From positions 1-12,849 of the forward strand of contig JAIDIR010000167.1 in the NCBI GenBank assembly GCA_029052615.1: a stretch of DNA of 12,849 nt. The letters are read 5' to 3'. Position 1 is the first letter of the stretch. Each line of letters begins with the position of its first letter. The notes beneath the pieces are model-generated. The model did no database searches and was not told where the DNA came from. It was given only the letters and a program-made list of their open reading frames with translations. This DNA is from Clostridia bacterium. Lineage in GTDB: Bacteria; Bacillota; Clostridia; Christensenellales; Borkfalkiaceae. Positions 1 through 6,271 of this stretch are shown here, one piece after another. A program made the position numbers and the translations under genes.

Positions 1-69
1 CTTTCGGTGGTAATTTAAAATCCCGACGACATTATAGCCGACCTCGAGCAGGAGCTTGCCAACCTTTAA
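1..69 (+). CDS. metY: C-terminal tail of O-acetylhomoserine sulfhydrylase (MetY-like), with an in-frame stop
   Basis: The frame ending at TAA 67-69 reads LSVVI, a stop at 16-18, then NPDDIIADLEQELANL. This matches the extreme C-terminus of Cys/Met-metabolism PLP enzymes (MetY, MetB), which usually end like LSVGIEN.DDIIADLEQAL. The family makes homocysteine from O-acetylhomoserine and sulfide. Relative to that expectation two codons differ: GTA where GGA is expected and TAA where GAA is expected, both explained by a single G-to-T change. The stop would remove about 17 residues. Because this is the very edge of the window, a sequencing or assembly error is as likely as real truncation. metA starts 66 bases downstream on the same strand and supplies the predicted substrate, which supports MetY over MetB. 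The assignment rests on a short tail only. Confidence 0.6.
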
Positions 70-122
70 CTAACCCCCAAAAAGCGGATATTTTGCGGTT
101 AACCCCGCAATATGCCGCGTCC

Positions 123-130
123 AAAGAGGA
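123..130 (+). promoter_or_regulatory. Ribosome binding site that fixes the metA start
   Basis: AAAGAGGA lies 5 bases upstream of the ATG at 136. The in-frame upstream ATG at 112 has no such site and sits inside a small inverted repeat, and MetA proteins begin MPI as the protein does from 136. Confidence 0.75.
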
Positions 131-135
131 ATTTT

Positions 136-1044
136 ATGCCTATTGTAATCGATAAGGACATACCCGCATACAAAATTTTGACGGGCGAAAAGATATTCGT
201 TATGGATAAAGGGCGCGCGGACGTTCAGGACATACGCCCCATTGAAATTGCCATACTCAATCTTATGCCCACCAAGGAAACGACCGAAACGCAGTTTATG
301 CGGCTTTTATCCAATTCGCCGTTGCAGGTCAACGTGACGCTGGTGCGCACTCAGACCTATAACCCCACGCACGTGGAGGCGAAGTATCTTTCGAGGTTTT
401 ATAAAAATTTCGAGGACGTCAAGAGCAAGCGTTTCGACGGTATGATAATTACGGGCGCGCCCGTGGAAAATCTGGAATTCGAGGACGTTGCGTACTGGAA
501 AGAGCTGGAAGAAATTCTTGACTGGACGAAAACGAACGTCACCTCCACCCTGTTTATATGCTGGGGTGCGCAGGCGGCGCTGCACTATTTTTACGGCATA
601 AAGAAACACCCGCTTAAAGAGAAATGCTTCGGCATATTCGCGCACCAACGCGTAAACGACGGCGAGGTGGAGCCGCTTATGCGCGGCATTTCGGATGAAT
701 TCCATATGCCGCACTCGCGCCACACCATAATCTACGCCGACGATATTAAGAACGACAAGAGGCTGAAAATTTTAGCCTATTCCAAGAAGGCGGGCGCGAG
801 CATAATCAAGAGCGTTGACAACCGCCGCGTTTTCGTGACGGGGCATATGGAGTACGACCGCGACACCTTGAAGCGCGAATACGAGCGCGACAAGGCAAAA
901 GGGCTGCCCATTAAGCCGCCTGAAAATTACTTTGCCGATAAAGAGATGACCAAGGTCAAAATGAACTGGTCCTCCACCTCCAACCTGTTCTATATAAACT
1001 GGCTGAACTACTACGTCTATCAGGTTACGCCATACGACCTTTAA
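136..1044 (+). CDS. metA: Homoserine O-acetyltransferase (MetA family)
   Basis: Transfers an acyl group from acyl-CoA to the hydroxyl of L-homoserine, the first committed step of methionine synthesis, in the cytoplasm. From ATG 136 the protein has 302 residues, the usual MetA length. The nucleophile is C142 in FICWGAQA, at the same number as in E. coli MetA; the catalytic His/Glu pair is H237 and E239 in TGHMEYD. Residue 111, which sets acyl-CoA choice in this family (Gly for succinyl-CoA, Glu for acetyl-CoA), is Glu here (TGAPVEN), so acetyl-CoA is predicted. That agrees with the MetY-like tail just upstream, which would use O-acetylhomoserine. A start at ATG 112 would add eight residues but is disfavoured by the ribosome binding site at 123-130. 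The gene ends at a strong hairpin terminator. No SAM riboswitch or T-box is visible in the 66-base gap before it. The family call is certain; acyl donor is inferred from one residue. Confidence 0.95.
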   Translation: MPIVIDKDIPAYKILTGEKIFVMDKGRADVQDIRPIEIAILNLMPTKETTETQFMRLLSNSPLQVNVTLVRTQTYNPTHVEAKYLSRFYKNFEDVKSKRFDGMIITGAPVENLEFEDVAYWKELEEILDWTKTNVTSTLFICWGAQAALHYFYGIKKHPLKEKCFGIFAHQRVNDGEVEPLMRGISDEFHMPHSRHTIIYADDIKNDKRLKILAYSKKAGASIIKSVDNRRVFVTGHMEYDRDTLKREYERDKAKGLPIKPPENYFADKEMTKVKMNWSSTSNLFYINWLNYYVYQVTPYDL

Positions 1045-1050
1045 AATTGA

Positions 1051-1085
1051 AAAGCCCTTGCGCACCGCGCAAGGGCTTTATTTTT
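1051..1085. terminator. Bidirectional intrinsic terminator between metA and sdaA
   Basis: Perfect 13-bp stem AAAGCCCTTGCGC / GCGCAAGGGCTTT (1051-1063 with 1067-1079), loop ACC, then ATTTTT on the plus strand. On the minus strand the stem is followed by TCAATTTT. The plus-strand T-run overlaps the sdaA stop codon, so one hairpin serves two convergent units. Confidence 0.93.
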
Positions 1086-2280
1086 ATTTCTCTTCCTTAT
1101 ACAGCTTTGCAAGACCGCCCTCGCTCGTTTCTCGGTAGCGTCCCGACAAATCCCTGCCCGTTTCGTACATTGTGGTGATGATGGTGTCCAGCGACACCTT
1201 GCGGGTGTAAGTCAAAAAGTTTGCTATGTTTACGGCGTTGATTGCGCGCATTGCCGCAACGGCGTTACGCTCGATACAGGGAATCTGCACCAGCCCGTTC
1301 ACGGGGTCGCAGGTAAGTCCGAGGTGGTGCTCCATTGCAACCTCCGCGGCGTATTCCACCTGCTCTATATCCATCTCGTAAAGCTCGGCAAGCCCCGCAG
1401 CCGCCATGGAGCAAGCCGCGCCTATTTCCGCCTGACAGCCGCATTCCGCGCCGCTTATAGAGGCGTTGGTCTTGATAAGGTTGCCGACTATACCCGCCGC
1501 CGCAAGCGCGCGAACTATCTGCTCGTCGGTGAACTTGCGCTGCTTTTTCATATAGTACATTACTGCGGGAAGCACTCCGCACGATCCGCAGGTAGGCGCC
1601 GTAACCACCGTGCCGCCCGCCGCGTTCTGTTCGGCAACGGCAAACGCAAACGCGCATATCATGCGGTTTTCGGCAATCTCCTCGGTTTCGCCTATATGCT
1701 TGCTCTGCCACAGGTATTTCGCCTTGCGCATGACGTGCAGTCCGCCGGGCAGCTCGCCGTCGGCGTTAAGCCCCTCTTTGAGCGTCGCCTTCATCTGCTC
1801 CCACACGGCGGTGAGATATTCCTTCATATCGGGCTCGATTGAAAACACGTAGTCCGAAAGGCTCATATCCTCGTCCTTCAGGTAGTGCTTTATTTCCTTG
1901 AAGCTGTTCAGAGGGTACACCTCGGGCACTTCGGCAATGTTCTGCCCCTGAAAGACTATTCTGCCGCCGCCCACCGAAAGTATTGCGTGGGAAGCGATTT
2001 CCTTGCCGTCCTTCAACACAGAAACGAACATCGTGTTGGGGTGGGGAAGATTTTCACGCGCACCGTCGAAAGTGATTTCCGCGCTCTCGCCCAGCACCCT
2101 TTTCAACGTAGAATCGGTGCCGTGCCCCTTTCCCGTGAGGGCAAGCGAACCGCACAGCGTTATTTTAAACCGTGCGTCGGGATACAGATTTTTAAGCTTG
2201 ATTGCCGCCGCTTCCGGCCCCATACTGTGCGACGAGGAAGGACCCGCGCCTATGCGGTACAACTCTTTTAACGATTGCAT
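1084..2280 (-). CDS. sdaA: L-serine ammonia-lyase (L-serine dehydratase), iron-sulfur dependent, single chain
   Basis: Deaminates L-serine to pyruvate and ammonia with a 4Fe-4S cluster in the cytoplasm. The 398-residue protein joins both subdomains: an N-terminal beta domain with SSSHSMGP (residues 15-22) and an alpha domain from about 180 onward. Likely cluster ligands are C282 (ECGCQ), C324 (LTCDPV) and C335 (IPCIERN); their spacing of 42 and 11 residues matches, from memory, the ligand spacing of the Legionella enzyme. TAPTCGSCG at 228-236 is another family hallmark. It is shorter than the roughly 454-residue E. coli enzymes, as in the compact clostridial and Bacteroides type. The ATG is preceded by AAAAAGAGAG. 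It is the last gene of a three-gene unit, 23 bases after the protease gene, and ends at the shared terminator. Sensitivity to oxygen is expected from the family and fits an anaerobe. Confidence 0.96.
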   Translation of the reverse strand: MQSLKELYRIGAGPSSSHSMGPEAAAIKLKNLYPDARFKITLCGSLALTGKGHGTDSTLKRVLGESAEITFDGARENLPHPNTMFVSVLKDGKEIASHAILSVGGGRIVFQGQNIAEVPEVYPLNSFKEIKHYLKDEDMSLSDYVFSIEPDMKEYLTAVWEQMKATLKEGLNADGELPGGLHVMRKAKYLWQSKHIGETEEIAENRMICAFAFAVAEQNAAGGTVVTAPTCGSCGVLPAVMYYMKKQRKFTDEQIVRALAAAGIVGNLIKTNASISGAECGCQAEIGAACSMAAAGLAELYEMDIEQVEYAAEVAMEHHLGLTCDPVNGLVQIPCIERNAVAAMRAINAVNIANFLTYTRKVSLDTIITTMYETGRDLSGRYRETSEGGLAKLYKEEK

Positions 2281-2303
2281 ATATCTCTCTTTTTAATTGA
2301 ATT

Positions 2304-3629
2304 TTAGTCTGCTGACTTGAACTCGTTTTTATTGAAAGTAACCTGAACGGAAAACTCGCTCGATCCGCGCATTATCCTGAATTCAACGCGGTCGTTTGCG
2401 GTTACGGAAAGCATAATATCGTCTATATTGTGCTTGCGCATAACCTCCACCTCGTCCACGGTTGCGCCGTTGCGGATTACCTTTATACGCTTTATCACGT
2501 CGCCTATGCGCAGGCTTAAAAGTGCGCTGCTGTTGAGCGCGACTTCCGAAACGCTCACCTCTTCGCGTATTTCCGCCACGCCCTGCGCGTTCAACCCCGT
2601 TGAATAGCTGTCCGTTACGGTGAACTTTATGCCGTGGTTTAATATACTTACGCCGCGCGTATTCTCGCCAGAATATGCGGACAGCATCTTGTTTACTATT
2701 CGCTTGGTAGAAGCCGCCGTAATTGCGTATCCCCTGTCGGAATATGTCTTACTGCTTGCGGAAACCAGACCGACCAGCTCGCCGTCCGCATTGAAAAGTC
2801 CGCCGCCCGAATTGCCGGGATTGATGGGCGCCGAGGTGCGCACTGCGGGGTGCGAGCGGACGTCTGGCTTTTCATCGGTACCGACGTTAACCGATATCTC
2901 TTCCAGGTCCTTGGTAATATATCCGACGGTCGCGCTCATCGTTTCGCCGTTGGCGTTGCCTATCGCATACACCGTTTCGCCGACGTAGTTTTCCTCAAGC
3001 GCGCGCCAGTTTGCCTTTTCGGCTTTCGAAGCCTTAACTATTTCACTGCCCGTGACCTTTAAAAGAGCGGCGTCGTAGGTTATGCTTGCGGCAATCAGCT
3101 GCGCCCCGATAGCGTTCTTATCGTTGACCTTGTAGTTACCGCACTCGTAGCCGTAAAGCCAGACCGAGATATCGTCGCTGTAATGGTCGCCCATAACGTC
3201 CTCGTCTGGCGAGTGCACCACGTGGCAGTTGGTCAGCACTATCATATCGCCGCTTTCCCTGTCGATATCTATGATGATACCCGAGCCGGAGCTTTTGCTT
3301 AACTGATAGCCGTTGGGTCTGCTCTTTTTAATCCACGAAACTACGGATACGCACGCCATTAGCGACTTGTTTATGCAAGCCTTTAACGACGTGATTTGTT
3401 CGAGGTCGGCGGGCGAATAGGAAAGATATTGCTTTAAAAATTCGTCCATGGTGAGGTCGGGATTGCCCGACTCGACTTTTGCCGCCTCGTATAAGTCGTA
3501 TATATTAAGGTCCTTGCCGTTTACGCCGTCCCTGCCCGTAGCACAGCCGCCCAAAAGCGCGGAAAGCCCCACCGCGGAGGACAGGGCAACGCCGGCAATT
3601 ATTCTTTTAAAAGCTCCGCTTTTTATCAT
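2304..3629 (-). CDS. Trypsin-like (HtrA/DegP-type) serine protease lipoprotein with C-terminal PDZ-like domain
   Basis: Predicted surface-anchored protease of 441 residues. The N-terminus has basic residues, a hydrophobic stretch (10-27) and a lipobox LLGGC with the lipidated C29. Then comes a short glycine-patterned segment GRDGVNGKD (32-40) followed by LNIYDLYEAAK (41-51) and DEFLKQYLS (62-70), a linker-like motif I recognise from clostridial secreted proteins. The protease domain spans about 85-320 with the full triad: H136 in TNCHVV, D186 in TYDAALL, S274 in GNSGGG. Residues about 325-432 look like a PDZ domain (IGDVIKRIKV, NIDDIMLSV). HtrA proteins degrade misfolded or specific envelope proteins. 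The ATG has AAGGTGA upstream. It sits 15 bases after the pyrophosphorylase gene and 23 bases before sdaA, so it is co-transcribed with both; neither points to a substrate. The usual GNSGGP is GNSGGG here, a mild variation. Confidence 0.9.
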   Translation of the reverse strand: MIKSGAFKRIIAGVALSSAVGLSALLGGCATGRDGVNGKDLNIYDLYEAAKVESGNPDLTMDEFLKQYLSYSPADLEQITSLKACINKSLMACVSVVSWIKKSRPNGYQLSKSSGSGIIIDIDRESGDMIVLTNCHVVHSPDEDVMGDHYSDDISVWLYGYECGNYKVNDKNAIGAQLIAASITYDAALLKVTGSEIVKASKAEKANWRALEENYVGETVYAIGNANGETMSATVGYITKDLEEISVNVGTDEKPDVRSHPAVRTSAPINPGNSGGGLFNADGELVGLVSASSKTYSDRGYAITAASTKRIVNKMLSAYSGENTRGVSILNHGIKFTVTDSYSTGLNAQGVAEIREEVSVSEVALNSSALLSLRIGDVIKRIKVIRNGATVDEVEVMRKHNIDDIMLSVTANDRVEFRIMRGSSEFSVQVTFNKNEFKSAD

Positions 3630-3644
3630 ACTTCACCTTACGGT

Positions 3645-4865
3645 TTAAAGCTCCACGCCGTTCTTTGCAAGCAGCGCGCGCGCCGTTTCAACGCTGTCGA
3701 CGCCCGTCGCGTTCTTGACGGGAGCGAACTCCCTTTCCCTTTCGACCTCGAAGCCGAGGCAGCTGCCCGCAAGCTTTACGAGGTCAACCGTAAGCGTTTC
3801 CAGCTTGTAGCCGTTGGGCTGTTCGGGAACGACTTTTTTGCCGCCGACTATGCACGCGACTTTTTTGTTCGCGAGGTGATAGGGCAGCTTGTTTTTGTAA
3901 ATACCGTTCAGCTTTTCCACGCCGAACAGATAGTTCAAAATTACGCCGAAACAATATACGAGCCTGCCGTTGCCGTCGACTTCCGTCTTCTGCTTTTCGG
4001 GCATTTCGTAGTATTCTACTATCGCGGGCAGACCGTCCTCCTTGCAGAGCACTCCCACCTTTTCCTCGGGTGAAGCTTTTCTTACCACCTTGCTCGAGCA
4101 AGCCAGACCGCTTAATATGGTCGCGCCGACGAATACGGGGTCGCATATGCGCTGTAAAACGTTATCCACGCCGTACACGTTCAGCCATTCTATATTTTCT
4201 TTATCGAGTATTTTGCCGCACTCCGCTTCCTTTAACGAGGAATACCAACCGCCGTTGCCGTTGGGCGTAAGCACGGGCTTGTGCGTTTCCTCCAACAGAA
4301 TTTTTCCGTCCGTCGAAATTGCGGGCGCGGTCTTCTGAACGTAAAAATGCACCTTGTCGGGCTCGTAGCCGAAGTAAGCGTTCTGCTTGAAAAACTCAAC
4401 GGTCTGCGCGTTGTTTATGGTGCTGGTCATTATGAATAAATGGGGATACGCCCCCGCCCTTTTTGCAACCGCGATAAGATTGCGCATCTGACATTCGAAT
4501 ATCGAAAGGGGCTTGTTTACGCCTATATTAAACGTGCCCTTGGGCGCGTCTATACCAAGGCGCGTGCCCTGTCCGCCCGCCAGAAGAACGGCGGCGACTT
4601 TGCCCTTTGCAACCGCCTCCAGCCCGACCTTTTCATATTCGCCGCGCCTTTTATCAATCTCTTCCAAAGCGAGCGCGTCGGCAGGTGCAAGCTTGCCCAC
4701 GCTCCTCTCCTTATCGAAGCTTAAATTTTCCAGAACCGAAAAATCTATATCGGCGATTGCAGCAATAAGTTCCTGCTTTTTATCATCGTCCAAAAGGTCG
4801 TAATATTCCAGCAGGTGCTCCTGATTATACGCTTTAAGCAGTGCCTGCGCTTCCTTTAAATCCAT
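3645..4865 (-). CDS. UDPGP-family UTP:sugar-1-phosphate uridylyltransferase, eukaryotic UAP1-like
   Basis: Forms a UDP-sugar and pyrophosphate from UTP and a sugar 1-phosphate in the cytoplasm. The 406-residue sequence carries the nucleotide-binding loop LAGGQGTRLG (95-104) followed by PKG (108-110), then PNGNGGWY (201-208), NVYGVDN (229-235), VEYYEM (283-288), QPNGYKLE (349-356) and FAPVKNATG (380-388). These match the UDP-N-acetylglucosamine pyrophosphorylase (UAP1) subfamily of type 1 UDPGP proteins more closely than bacterial GalU or GlmU. Substrate could be GlcNAc-1-P, GalNAc-1-P or glucose-1-P; the sequence does not settle it, and bacterial members are often labelled simply UTP-glucose-1-phosphate uridylyltransferase. 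The ATG has GGAGG (4875-4879, minus strand) 9 bases upstream. It is the first gene of the operon and lies behind a consensus promoter. No C-terminal left-handed beta-helix acyltransferase as in GlmU is present. Confidence 0.87.
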   Translation of the reverse strand: MDLKEAQALLKAYNQEHLLEYYDLLDDDKKQELIAAIADIDFSVLENLSFDKERSVGKLAPADALALEEIDKRRGEYEKVGLEAVAKGKVAAVLLAGGQGTRLGIDAPKGTFNIGVNKPLSIFECQMRNLIAVAKRAGAYPHLFIMTSTINNAQTVEFFKQNAYFGYEPDKVHFYVQKTAPAISTDGKILLEETHKPVLTPNGNGGWYSSLKEAECGKILDKENIEWLNVYGVDNVLQRICDPVFVGATILSGLACSSKVVRKASPEEKVGVLCKEDGLPAIVEYYEMPEKQKTEVDGNGRLVYCFGVILNYLFGVEKLNGIYKNKLPYHLANKKVACIVGGKKVVPEQPNGYKLETLTVDLVKLAGSCLGFEVEREREFAPVKNATGVDSVETARALLAKNGVEL

Positions 4866-4889
4866 AATTTAGTGCCTCCGCGTTCTTAA

Positions 4890-4928
4890 AAAGTACGCCT
4901 TATCAAAGTAATAGTTGCGACGTACTTT
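4890..4928. repeat. Inverted repeat overlapping the start of the pyrophosphorylase operon
   Basis: Plus-strand arms AAAGTACG (4890-4897) and CGTACTTT (4921-4928) are perfect complements separated by 23 bases. The distal arm lies just downstream of the minus-strand -10 box and over the predicted transcription start, so this would act as a DNA site rather than a full RNA hairpin. Eight-base arms at free spacing can arise by chance in a window this size. Confidence 0.3.
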
Positions 4929-4957
4929 ATTATATATTATAAGTAGTATTATGTCAA
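4929..4957 (-). promoter_or_regulatory. Consensus sigma-A promoter of the pyrophosphorylase-protease-sdaA operon
   Basis: Read on the minus strand: TTGACA (4957-4952), a 17-base spacer, TATAAT (4934-4929). Both hexamers and the spacing are perfect consensus. Transcription would start near 4922, giving a leader of about 56 bases before the ATG at 4865. Confidence 0.88.
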
Positions 4958-5012
4958 ATTCATTTTAAAAAGTGAAAAGTGCGTGTACGCCGTTTAAATT
5001 TGAATAGCGATA

Positions 5013-5041
5013 TTGACTTTTGACAGCGGCTATATTATACT
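5013..5041 (+). promoter_or_regulatory. Sigma-A promoter of the NUDIX-lemA-DUF2207 operon
   Basis: TTGACT (5013-5018), 17-base spacer, TATACT (5036-5041), one mismatch in each hexamer. A start near 5048 would leave about 48 bases before the ATG at 5096. It is divergent from the promoter at 4929-4957; together these explain the 230-base gap 4866-5095. Confidence 0.78.
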
Positions 5042-5095
5042 TTAATTGTATGAATTTGCGTCCGCGCCTATTCGGGCACGGGCAAGGGGGAAAAT

Positions 5096-5596
5096 ATGTA
5101 TTGTCCCGTATGCGGGGAAAAGCTTGCGCTTTACGTGCACGACCAGGAAGGGTTGGTGCCTTTTTGCAAACACTGCGAACAGTTCCGCTTTCCGCAGTTT
5201 GCCACCGCCGTTTCCATGGTAGTAACCAACAGAACCAAGGATAAAATTCTGCTTGCAAAGCACAAAAATCAGGACGATTTCATTTTATTTGCAGGCTACG
5301 TTAAAAAGGGCGAAACGGCGGAAAAGACGGTCACGCGCGAGTTCCGCGAGGAAACCAGACTGAACGTTGTGAAATACAAGTATATGTCCAGCCGCTATCA
5401 CGAGCCGCACGACGTGCTTATGCTCAACTTTTTGGTGATTGCCGAAAACGGCGAAATCGCGCTGGACGCTTCCGAGCTGGACGACGCGGTCTGGTTTGAC
5501 TTTGACGGCGCGCTTGAAGCCGTAAGAAAGAATTCCGACGCGGAGGCGTTTTTGAAAAACGCAATCGCCGAGCTTAAAAAACCCAATTCTATTTAA
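5096..5596 (+). CDS. NUDIX hydrolase with N-terminal zinc ribbon (NudC-like)
   Basis: Hydrolyses a nucleoside diphosphate linked to another group; exact substrate unknown. The 166-residue protein starts with a four-cysteine zinc ribbon, CPVC (C3, C6) and CKHC (C24, C27). The NUDIX box runs from G67 to about L89: G67, E73, then REFREET at 81-87, so the metal-binding REXXEE core is intact. The glycine that usually follows the EE(S/T) is R88. The zinc ribbon plus AGYVKKGE resembles NADH pyrophosphatase NudC, but the SQPWPFP-type motif that defines NudC specificity is replaced by SSRYHEPHD (98-106), and the protein lacks the longer NudC N-terminal domain. NAD(H) or NAD-capped RNA cleavage should therefore not be assumed. 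A strong AAGGGGG site (5084-5090) precedes the ATG. It is the first gene of the operon, 17 bases before lemA. Confidence 0.88.
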   Translation: MYCPVCGEKLALYVHDQEGLVPFCKHCEQFRFPQFATAVSMVVTNRTKDKILLAKHKNQDDFILFAGYVKKGETAEKTVTREFREETRLNVVKYKYMSSRYHEPHDVLMLNFLVIAENGEIALDASELDDAVWFDFDGALEAVRKNSDAEAFLKNAIAELKKPNSI

Positions 5597-5613
5597 AAAG
5601 GGAGGAATTAAAA

Positions 5614-6210
5614 ATGAATTTACTTGCCGCGTTAGGCACGGGCGCAATAGTTGCAATTGCTATAGTTGCGGTTTTGCTGCTGATCGTCGTGTTTATTATC
5701 TGCTGGGCTATAGGAGCCAGAAACGGCTTCGTACGCTTAAGAAACAATTGCGAGGAAGCTTTTTCGACCATTGACGTCTACCTTAAAAAGAGATACGACC
5801 TTATACCCAATATCGTTGAAACGGTTAAGGGCTACGTCAAGCACGAGAGCGAAACGCTGGAAAACATCGTAAAGGCGCGCAATCAGGCGGTAAACGCCTC
5901 CACTCCCGACGAAAAAATCGCGGCGGACGCTTCTGTTACCGGCGCGATAAGGAGCATAAACGTTGTTGCGGAGCAATATCCAGACCTTAAAGCCAACGCG
6001 TCCTTCCTCGATTTGTCGGCACAGCTTAAATCAATAGAAAGCCAGCTTGTCGAACAGAGAAAGTATTATAACGCAATGGTCAAGAGGCTGAACACCGAAA
6101 AGGATATCTTCCCCAGGTCGATAATTGCAAATATGATGCATATCGAAAAGATGAGCTACTTCCGGCTTGACAGCGACGAAGAGAGAAAAAATATTACCGT
6201 TAAATTTTAA
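5614..6210 (+). CDS. lemA: LemA family membrane-anchored protein
   Basis: The 198-residue protein has one long N-terminal membrane segment (about 9-33) followed by the helical LemA domain. Family marks are FSTIDVYLKKRYDLIPNIV (50-68), GYVKHE (73-78) and the YPDLKAN signature (122-128). The orientation is probably N-terminus outside with the LemA coiled-coil bundle in the cytoplasm, as described for family members; I infer this only from the family. Biochemical role is unknown. It starts with a strong GGAGGA site (5601-5606) 7 bases before the ATG, 17 bases after the NUDIX gene. The DUF2207 gene follows, a pairing seen in many bacteria that suggests a shared envelope function. No residues look missing. 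Confidence 0.93.
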   Translation: MNLLAALGTGAIVAIAIVAVLLLIVVFIICWAIGARNGFVRLRNNCEEAFSTIDVYLKKRYDLIPNIVETVKGYVKHESETLENIVKARNQAVNASTPDEKIAADASVTGAIRSINVVAEQYPDLKANASFLDLSAQLKSIESQLVEQRKYYNAMVKRLNTEKDIFPRSIIANMMHIEKMSYFRLDSDEERKNITVKF

Positions 6211-6226
6211 TCGGGCGTGAATATGC

Positions 6227-6256
6227 GGGCGGCAACCAATTTACTGCCGCCCTTTT
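6227..6256 (+). terminator. Terminator-like hairpin between lemA and the DUF2207 gene
   Basis: Stem GGGCGGCA (6227-6234) with TGCCGCCC (6245-6252), a 10-base loop, then TTTT and A. The T-tract is short, so it may be a partial terminator that lowers expression of the downstream gene. No separate promoter is visible for that gene, whose start codon lies about 20 bases further on. Confidence 0.6.
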
Positions 6257-6271
6257 ATGTAAGTGAGAAAT

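Noticed and set aside
84..113. Small hairpin TTGCGG-TTAACC-CCGCAA upstream of metA as a terminator or SAM riboswitch
   Set aside because: Only 6 bp, no T-run after it, and none of the conserved SAM-riboswitch elements; the gap is too short for a riboswitch plus expression platform.
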